Source: Microbacterium protaetiae (GTDB taxonomy: Bacteria; Actinomycetota; Actinomycetes; Actinomycetales; Microbacteriaceae). From it: DNA of 64,000 nt. Positions 58,604 through 64,000 of the stretch are shown here, piece by piece. The notes beneath the pieces were generated by a model. It was not told where the DNA came from and made no database searches. It saw nothing but the letters and a program-made list of their open reading frames with translations. Numbering within the stretch: the first letter of the stretch is position 1; each line of letters opens with the position of its first letter. The position numbers and the translations under genes are program-made. Location: NCBI RefSeq assembly GCF_004135285.1, contig NZ_CP035494.1:2604001-2668000 (forward strand), read 5' to 3'.

Positions 58604-59674
58604 TCAGCGGCGTGGCCGGGCCCGCAGGTACTGCGCCGGCCAGTAGTCGATGTCGTCGCCCAGCTCAGCGGCGGCACGGAGGGCGAAGTGCGGATCGCGC
58701 AGCCACTCGCGTCCGGCCATGACTGCGTCGGCTTCGCCGTCGGCGAGGATGCGCTCGGCGTGCGCGGCGTCTTCGATGAGTCCGACCGCACTGACCGGCA
58801 GCCCGGTCTCGCGGCGCACATGCGCGGCGAACGGCACCTGGTATCCCGGAGCGAGGGCGATTTGCTGGTGGGCGACCAGGCCGCCGCTGGAGATGTCGAT
58901 GAGGTCGGCTCCGTGCTCTCCCGCCCAGCGGGCGACGGTCGTGGTCTGTGCGAGATCCCAGCCGCCCTCAGCCCAGTCGGTGGCCGACAGGCGCACGAAG
59001 ATCGTGGCATCGGGCACCTCGGCGCGCACGGCGTCGACGACGCGCAGCAGCAGACGGGCGCGGTTCGCCAGACTGCCGCCGTACTCGTCATCGCGCCGGT
59101 TCGACAGCGGCGAGAGGAACTGGTGCAGCAGGTATCCGTGCGCGCCGTGCAGCTCGAGCACCTCGAAGCCGGCGTCGTGGGCGCGGCGTGCGGCCGTGGC
59201 GAAGTCGGCGACCACCGCGTCGATACCGGCAGCATCGAGTGCGACCGGTGTGTCGAACCCGTCGAAGGCGATCGCCGAGGGCGCGGCGGTGGTCCATCCG
59301 CCGGCGGAGGCAGGCACCGATCCGTTGTGCGGGGCGAACGGCGGCCACGTCGAGGCCTTGCGTCCCGCGTGCGCCAGCTGAATGCCGGCGACGGCACCGC
59401 GTCGGCGGATGGCCGCGGCGATGGGAGCCCAGGCGTCGCGCTGCGCGTCGTTCCACAGCCCGGTGTCGTCGGGTGAGATGCGACCGGCGGGGTGGACGGC
59501 GGTCGCCTCGGCAACCACCAGCCCCGCCCCGCCCGAGGCGAACTGTGCGAGGTGCACGTGATGCCACTCCTGCGGCATCCCCTCGTCGGCGCTGTACTGG
59601 CACATCGGCGAGACCCACAGGCGGTTGCGCATGGTCGTGCCGCGAAGAGTCAGAGGGCGGAAGAGGGCGCTCAT
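58604..59674 (-). CDS. namA: Old-yellow-enzyme reductase, YqjM/NamA type
   Basis: The 356-residue flavoprotein belongs to the thermophilic-like OYE group: LRGTTMRNRLWVSPMCQYSA with the FMN-tuning Cys, HHVHLAQFASGGAGLV, QLAHAGRKA, the catalytic region ELHGAHGYLLHQFLSPLSNRR and the C-terminal phosphate site. It reduces activated C=C bonds with NADPH; the physiological substrate is unknown. The ATG at 59674 gives the family length; the open frame extends 60 codons further without domain content. Confidence 0.92.
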   Translation of the reverse strand: MSALFRPLTLRGTTMRNRLWVSPMCQYSADEGMPQEWHHVHLAQFASGGAGLVVAEATAVHPAGRISPDDTGLWNDAQRDAWAPIAAAIRRRGAVAGIQLAHAGRKASTWPPFAPHNGSVPASAGGWTTAAPSAIAFDGFDTPVALDAAGIDAVVADFATAARRAHDAGFEVLELHGAHGYLLHQFLSPLSNRRDDEYGGSLANRARLLLRVVDAVRAEVPDATIFVRLSATDWAEGGWDLAQTTTVARWAGEHGADLIDISSGGLVAHQQIALAPGYQVPFAAHVRRETGLPVSAVGLIEDAAHAERILADGEADAVMAGREWLRDPHFALRAAAELGDDIDYWPAQYLRARPRR

Positions 59675-59688
59675 CGGGATGCTCCGGG

Positions 59689-59694
59689 TAGGGT
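59689..59694 (+). promoter_or_regulatory. -10 TAGGGT, leaderless promoter of nnrD
   Basis: TAGGGT ends 6 nt before the ATG at 59701, which favours this start over the GTG at 59695. Confidence 0.5.
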
Positions 59695-59700
59695 GTGGCC

Positions 59701-60552
59701 ATGGCAGAGCCGGTGACCTGGACAGCCGCCGAGGCGGCGGAGTTTCTGCACGTGCCAACCGCCGACGATGACAAGTATTCCCGGGGCGTGGTGGGGCTTC
59801 AAACCGGCTCGGATGCCTACCCGGGTGCGGCGGTGCTCGGCGTCGAGGCCGCATGGCGCACCGGTGTCGGGATGGTGCGCTACCTGGGGCCCGCGCACGG
59901 GCTCGTGATGGCCCGGCGCCCCGAGACGGTGACCGCGCAGGGCAGGGTGCAGGCCTGGGTGGTCGGATCGGGAATGGATGCCGCGGCGCGAACGGATGCC
60001 GTCACCCGCGCGCTGCACGAGGTGTTGGTGGGGGCGCTGCCGGTCGTCGTCGACGCCGGCGCGCTCGATCAGGCGGTGGGGGCTGCGGCGCCGATCGTGG
60101 TCACACCGCACGCACGCGAGCACGAGGCGCTGCGAAAGGCTCTGGGCCTGGGCGAGTCGAGTGGCGGTCGTGTCGCGGCCGCACACGAGACCGCGGCGGC
60201 ACTGGGGGGAGTCGTGCTGCTCAAAGGCGCGGAGACGATAGTGACGACGCCGTCGGGCTGGACGGCGCGGATCGCATCGGGCACACCGTGGCTGGCGACA
60301 GCAGGCACCGGCGACGTGCTCGGCGGAGTGTTGGGCGCCGTGATCGCCGGCGCGCAGGCGCGGGCCGAGGCGCGCGGGGGAGGGCTGGATGTCGAGGACC
60401 TCGGGCCCTTGGCCGCGACAGCGGCGTGGCTGCACGGGCGCGCCGGTGTGGTGGCGGCGCTGCGCGCCGGGCACGGACGTCCCGGGCCGATCGCCGCGCT
60501 GGACGTGGCCGGGGCGCTGCCCGAGGTGGTGGCCGGGGCACTGCGCGCCTGA
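59701..60552 (+). CDS. nnrD: ADP-dependent NAD(P)H-hydrate dehydratase
   Basis: The 283-residue protein is the NnrD domain alone (ribokinase-like fold), repairing damaged NAD(P)HX. It has KYSRGVVGLQTGS at the start, TPHAREHEAL and the nucleotide motif ATAGTGDVLGGVLGA near residue 200. The epimerase partner NnrE is not encoded here. It is followed by a long repeat array that may form its terminator. Confidence 0.92.
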   Translation: MAEPVTWTAAEAAEFLHVPTADDDKYSRGVVGLQTGSDAYPGAAVLGVEAAWRTGVGMVRYLGPAHGLVMARRPETVTAQGRVQAWVVGSGMDAAARTDAVTRALHEVLVGALPVVVDAGALDQAVGAAAPIVVTPHAREHEALRKALGLGESSGGRVAAAHETAAALGGVVLLKGAETIVTTPSGWTARIASGTPWLATAGTGDVLGGVLGAVIAGAQARAEARGGGLDVEDLGPLAATAAWLHGRAGVVAALRAGHGRPGPIAALDVAGALPEVVAGALRA

Positions 60553-60590
60553 CCCCGCCCCGCCCCCGCCCCGCCGCCCCGCTCTCCCCG

Positions 60591-60982
60591 AGTTGTCCCC
60601 GGGTTGCGCGAGTTGTCCCCGCGTTGCGCGAGTTGTCCTCGCGTTGCGTGACTTGTCCCCGCGTTGCGTGACTTGTCCTTGGGTTGCGCGAGTTGTCCTT
60701 GGGTTGCGTGACTTGTCCTCGGGTTGCACGAGTTGTCCTTGGGTTGCGCGAGTTGTCCTTGGGTTGCGTGACTTGTCCTCGGGTTGCACGAGTTGTCCTT
60801 GGGTTGCGTGACTTGTCCTCGGGTTGCACGAGTTGTCCTCGGAGCGGGAGGGGACAACTCGGGGCAACAACTGGGCAACTCGGGCATCAACGGGACAACT
60901 CGGGCAACAACGGGACAACTCGGGCAACGACGGGACAACTCGGGCAACAACGGGACAACTCGCGCAACGCGGGGACAACTCG
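60591..60982. repeat. Inverted pair of 20-bp repeat arrays
   Basis: From 60591 to 60840 a 20-bp unit (AGTTGTCC..G.GTTGC..G type) repeats about 12.5 times in exact register. After an 11-bp turn, 60852-60982 contains about 6.5 units in reverse-complement orientation (GGACAACTC..GCAAC). The two halves could fold into one very long hairpin. The gap 60553-61021 holds nothing else. Confidence 0.95.
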
Positions 60983-61009
60983 CGGGGCGGGGACACAGGG
61001 GTCCCCGCT

Positions 61010-61015
61010 TAGGAT
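61010..61015 (+). promoter_or_regulatory. -10 TAGGAT, leaderless promoter
   Basis: TAGGAT ends 6 nt before the GTG at 61022, just after the inverted array. Confidence 0.55.
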
Positions 61016-61021
61016 GTCGGG

Positions 61022-62266
61022 GTGGCGAGACGAACGTGGTTGTGGACGGCGTTCGTCATCGTGCACGTGGGTGTCGCCATCCTCGGCTGGGTCATGCCTA
61101 ATCAGCCGATGGGCGACGTCTACCTGGTGTACGAACCCTGGTCGACCGCGGCGCTGAACGGAGCCGGGATCGTCGGCATCACCGAGGCGTGGGTGTACCC
61201 CCAGCTCGCGCTGATTCCCATGGTGCTCGCCCACGGCGTCGCGTGGATCGCCGGGTACATCGTGGGCTGGGCGATTCTCGTCATCGTGTGCGACGCCCTC
61301 GCGTTCTGGCTGCTGGTCGGCCGGGCCACCTCGCGCGGTCGCCGCGTGGCCGCCTGGTTCTGGCTCGTCGCCCTTGCGTGCCTCGGCCCGATCGCCCTCT
61401 ACCGCATCGATGCGATCACGATTCCGCTCGCGATTGCGGGATGCCTGTGGCTGGTCGGACGTCCCTGGTTAGGGTCGATCCTCCTGGCGGTGGCGACCTG
61501 GATCAAAGTGTGGCCCGCGGCCATCATGGCCGCCGCCGTCATTGCTCTGCGCCGCCGCTTGGCCGTCATCGGTGGGGCGGTCGTCATCTCCGCACTCACC
61601 CTCGCGGCCGTCGCCGCCGCCGGCGGCGCCGCGTACGCGTTCGGGTTCATCGGCGATCAGACCGGACGCGATCTGCAGCTCGAGGCTCCGGTGAGCACCT
61701 TCTACCTGTGGCGCGCGGTCGCCCACATCGAGGGATCGTTCATCTTCTACAACCAAGACATGCTCACCTTCCAGGTCACCGGCCCCAACGTCGATGTCGT
61801 GATAGCTCTCATGACGCCACTGCTGTTCCTCGCCATCGCTGCGGTCGCGTTCCTGGGCGCCGTGAAAGCCTGGCGCGGGGCATCCTTCGCCCGCTTGTTC
61901 CCCGCACTCTCGCTCGCTCTGGTGACGGCGTTCATCGTGTTCAACAAGGTCGGCTCTCCCCAGTACTTCACGTGGATCATCGTCCCCGTGCTCCTCGGAC
62001 TGGTCATCGAACGGCGGCGCTGGTGGGGCCCGGCCGCCCTGGTGCTCGTCATCGCGGCGCTCACGCAGATCGTCTACCCGATGACCTACGACGGCCTTCT
62101 GCAGGCGCATGCGTTCCCCGCGGCGGTGCTGACCGCGCGCAACGCTCTCACGGTCGTGCTCTTCGTGTGGGGTGTTGTGCGGGTCGCGCGGATTCCACGA
62201 AGGATGCCGCGCCCCGCGCACGCCCGGATCATGTCAGGTCGCACGCAATCAGGTGCACTCGGCTGA
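61022..62266 (+). CDS. GT87-like polyprenol-phosphate mannosyltransferase
   Basis: The 414-residue protein has about ten membrane helices and an outside loop after the first helix with acidic residues (GDVYLVYEPW), the layout of GT-C enzymes. WIKVWPAAIMAAAVIALRRR and similar helix-end motifs resemble the DUF2029/GT87 mannosyltransferases that elongate lipomannan-type glycolipids in actinobacteria. The precise acceptor is unknown. GTG start, supported by the -10 six bases upstream. Confidence 0.78.
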   Translation: MARRTWLWTAFVIVHVGVAILGWVMPNQPMGDVYLVYEPWSTAALNGAGIVGITEAWVYPQLALIPMVLAHGVAWIAGYIVGWAILVIVCDALAFWLLVGRATSRGRRVAAWFWLVALACLGPIALYRIDAITIPLAIAGCLWLVGRPWLGSILLAVATWIKVWPAAIMAAAVIALRRRLAVIGGAVVISALTLAAVAAAGGAAYAFGFIGDQTGRDLQLEAPVSTFYLWRAVAHIEGSFIFYNQDMLTFQVTGPNVDVVIALMTPLLFLAIAAVAFLGAVKAWRGASFARLFPALSLALVTAFIVFNKVGSPQYFTWIIVPVLLGLVIERRRWWGPAALVLVIAALTQIVYPMTYDGLLQAHAFPAAVLTARNALTVVLFVWGVVRVARIPRRMPRPAHARIMSGRTQSGALG

Positions 62267-62330
62267 GGCACGGTCAGGGGGGAACCCCGACATGCCCGAG
62301 AATAGAACGGTCGACTGACGAGGAGACCAC

Positions 62331-63407
62331 GTGACCGCCACTGCCCCCGCGCGCCCTCGAGCCCGTTCGTCCGCCCTGGCGATCGCCGCCGTGGTGTTCC
62401 TCGCGCTGATAGCGGGGCTCATCGGCGGGGTGCTGATAGCTCTGTCGCAGGTGGACTACACCGGGTACACCGAGCGCACGACGGCGACGGTGACCGACAT
62501 CGTGACGAAAACAGGCGGCGGCACGGGGCACCACGGGGTCACGACTCACACCTATTACCTCGACTTCGAGGCCGACGGGCAGACGTTCACCCATGAACGG
62601 CTGCAGGGCGTCACCACCGGGACGGTGCAGATCGGTGACACGATCGAGCTCGCTTATCCGCCGGGGCAGCCGCACAAGGCCGTGACCGTAGACACGACGC
62701 ACGCCTCCACCAGTCTGTTCGAGCTGCTGTTCGGAATCGGGCTTCTGGTACTCGGGGCGGGTGGGCTGCTCGCAGCGCTGCTGTGGGCCGTGCGCTCACA
62801 CCGCAAGAAGAGACTCTCGGCCGAGGTGACTTCCGATGCCGCCCTGGTCGCTCCGCCGACTCCCATCGATCCCCGCCTGCTCCCGGTGCCGTGGCCCTGG
62901 GAACAGGTCGTTGCGCACCTCGCTCACGCGGCCGAGGACCAGCCGTTCTCGGTGGCGCCGCGCGCTGACGGTTCCGTCGAGGTGACCCACGCGGTCGCCG
63001 ATGCACGCTGGTTCACCCTTCTGCGTGCACACGATCTGACCTCGACGTTCGTGTGCCGGCTGCATCCGCGCAGTCCGGGCAGATACGCGCGTACCGACAC
63101 GCTGTACGACGTCGAGTGGGCTGCGGGCGTCGGTGGACTGCGCGCGACAGGACGGGTGCAAGCCGGCCGTGTGTGGTCGTTCCAGCGACGGGTCGACTAT
63201 GGGTTCGGCGCCGACGGAGCGTTCGGCCGGCAGGTCGACGTGACGTTCTCGTCGTCGGATGTGCCGCGGTGGATCGACGCGGCTCTTTCGTCGTCAGGGT
63301 GGAAATCGGCGCTGGACGCTCAATCGCGCTGGGGCCTGGTCGGCGTCGGGATCGGCGGTGTCGCGGTGGTGGTGGCCGTCATCCTGGCCATCCTCACCGC
63401 GATTTGA
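62331..63407 (+). CDS. DUF3592 membrane protein
   Basis: The 358-residue protein has a membrane helix near residues 15-38, an outside DUF3592-type beta region (TATVTDIVTKTGG, then GDTIELAYPPGQP), a second helix (about 125-150), a soluble domain (about 180-325) and a final helix. The pattern fits DUF3592, whose function is unknown. AGGAG precedes the GTG start. Confidence 0.8.
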   Translation: MTATAPARPRARSSALAIAAVVFLALIAGLIGGVLIALSQVDYTGYTERTTATVTDIVTKTGGGTGHHGVTTHTYYLDFEADGQTFTHERLQGVTTGTVQIGDTIELAYPPGQPHKAVTVDTTHASTSLFELLFGIGLLVLGAGGLLAALLWAVRSHRKKRLSAEVTSDAALVAPPTPIDPRLLPVPWPWEQVVAHLAHAAEDQPFSVAPRADGSVEVTHAVADARWFTLLRAHDLTSTFVCRLHPRSPGRYARTDTLYDVEWAAGVGGLRATGRVQAGRVWSFQRRVDYGFGADGAFGRQVDVTFSSSDVPRWIDAALSSSGWKSALDAQSRWGLVGVGIGGVAVVVAVILAILTAI

Positions 63408-63436
63408 CGCGCGGACGCATCTCGCCCCAAACGCGG

Positions 63437-63442
63437 TAGCGT
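63437..63442 (+). promoter_or_regulatory. -10 TAGCGT, leaderless promoter
   Basis: TAGCGT ends 6 nt before the ATG at 63449. Confidence 0.5.
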
Positions 63443-63448
63443 CGAAGA

Positions 63449-63760
63449 ATGCTCATTGCGTTCTCCGTCGCTCCCAGCGGCACCGGCCGATCGGACGGAT
63501 CCGTCCATGACGCCGTCGCCGCGGCCATCCGTGTCGTTCGCGAGTCGGGCCTGCCGCACCGCACCACCTCGATGTTCACCGAGATCGAGGGGCCCGACTG
63601 GGACACCGTGATGGATGTCGTCAAGCGCGCCACCGAGGCAGTTCTGCCTTTCGGTTCGCGAGTGTCGCTCGTGCTGAAAGCAGACATCCGCCCCGGTTAC
63701 ACCGGCGAGATCGACGCGAAACTCGAGCGGCTCGACAAGGCACTCGACGAGACCGAATGA
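63449..63760 (+). CDS. Thiamine-binding protein, MTH1187/YkoF type
   Basis: The 103-residue protein has the ferredoxin-like fold signature of the MTH1187 family: LIAFSVAPSGT, a helix containing VHDAVAAAIRVVRESGLPHRTTSMFTEIEG and VSLVLKADIRPG. Family members bind thiamine or related pyrimidines. The stop overlaps the start of the NUDIX gene. Confidence 0.9.
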   Translation: MLIAFSVAPSGTGRSDGSVHDAVAAAIRVVRESGLPHRTTSMFTEIEGPDWDTVMDVVKRATEAVLPFGSRVSLVLKADIRPGYTGEIDAKLERLDKALDETE

Positions 63761-64000
63761 GCGACGGCGCGCTGCCCCTGGCGGGCACCGCTGTGCTGCT
63801 GCGCGACGGTGTCGACGGGCTCGAGGTGCTCATGATCGAGCGCCCCGATCGCGGCTCGTTCGCCGGCGCGTGGGTGTTCCCCGGCGGCGGTGTGGAACCC
63901 GCCGACATCGTCGGCGACGAGGTCGAGGACGCCCGGCGCGCGGCCGCCCGCGAGACGGCCGAAGAAGTCGGCCTGCACATCGATCCCGCCGACCTCGTGG
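63757..64000 (+). CDS. NUDIX hydrolase, 5' part
   Basis: 81 codons are present before the window ends. The NUDIX box is visible (GGGVEP ... ARRAAARETAEEVGL), with an insertion of a few residues after the first glycines relative to the classical GX5EX7REUXEEXGU. The start GTAVLLRDGVDGLEVLMIERP is typical of members that hydrolyse nucleoside diphosphate derivatives or CoA. The ATG overlaps the stop of the thiamine-binding gene (ATGA). Confidence 0.85.
   Translation, partial: MSDGALPLAGTAVLLRDGVDGLEVLMIERPDRGSFAGAWVFPGGGVEPADIVGDEVEDARRAAARETAEEVGLHIDPADLV

Noticed and set aside
60591-60982. CRISPR array
   Set aside because: Units are contiguous 20-mers without unique spacers, half of them are inverted, and no cas genes are present.

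Overview
The window is high-GC (about 70 percent by eye) actinobacterial chromosome, most likely Microbacterium or a close Microbacteriaceae relative. Support comes from the gene content (MtrAB-LpqB, WhiB1, mycothiol-type SigR/RsrA, fused 2-oxoglutarate decarboxylase, PdtaS, GuaB1), frequent GTG starts and many genes that look leaderless. No rRNA, tRNA, integrase, transposase or CRISPR array was seen.

Layout. 1-3.3 kb: 3' end of a furA-type regulator, katG, a strong terminator and an NAD(P)-binding oxidoreductase. 3.6-12.2 kb (minus strand): aqpZ, a ChaA-like cation/proton antiporter, and a tightly overlapping operon coding for a YciC-like membrane protein, DUF4129, DUF4350, MoxR and DUF58. 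12.4-18.1 kb (plus): mtrA-mtrB-lpqB-comF-hpf. 18.1-33.1 kb: an accessory block consisting of a DUF2249 gene, a frameshifted winged-helix regulator, an NnrS-like protein and a three-part copper nitrite reductase, followed on the minus strand by two tandem FtsX permeases, their ATPase, a PadR repressor and a glycosyltransferase. 33.8-49.9 kb: secA, alaA, Rv3235-like, pip, HTH, SAF/CpaE-like pair, pdtaS, whiB1, bcp, rsgA, aroA, sigR-rsrA, and a diacylglycerol-kinase-like gene. 50.7-64 kb: kgd, guaB1, two CNNM/CorC membrane proteins behind a proline-rich upstream ORF, an old-yellow-enzyme reductase, nnrD, a GT87-like mannosyltransferase, DUF3592, a thiamine-binding protein and a NUDIX start.

The order mtrA-mtrB-lpqB-comF-hpf | secA-Rv3235-like ... 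pdtaS-whiB1-rsgA-aroA-sigR-rsrA resembles the backbone I recall from Mycobacterium tuberculosis (Rv3246c down to about Rv3219). There hpf and secA1 are adjacent; here about 15.8 kb separates them, and that insert carries the nitrite/NO module and the PadR-controlled ABC exporter.

The most unusual parts are: (i) a nitrite-cluster regulator whose reading frame breaks exactly where the third copy of a 21-bp repeat has four Gs instead of five, suggesting phase variation, recent inactivation or an assembly error; (ii) a 22-codon upstream ORF (M-D-D-P-P...) whose stop overlaps the start of a CNNM/CorC gene, similar in concept to magnesium-sensing leader peptides; (iii) an exceptional load of intergenic tandem and inverted repeats (units of 18, 20, 29, 30, 31, 48, 51, 72-84 and about 190 bp), several sitting exactly at gene ends; and (iv) a strongly over-represented short motif GGATGCCGC/GCGGCATCC in both genes and spacers.
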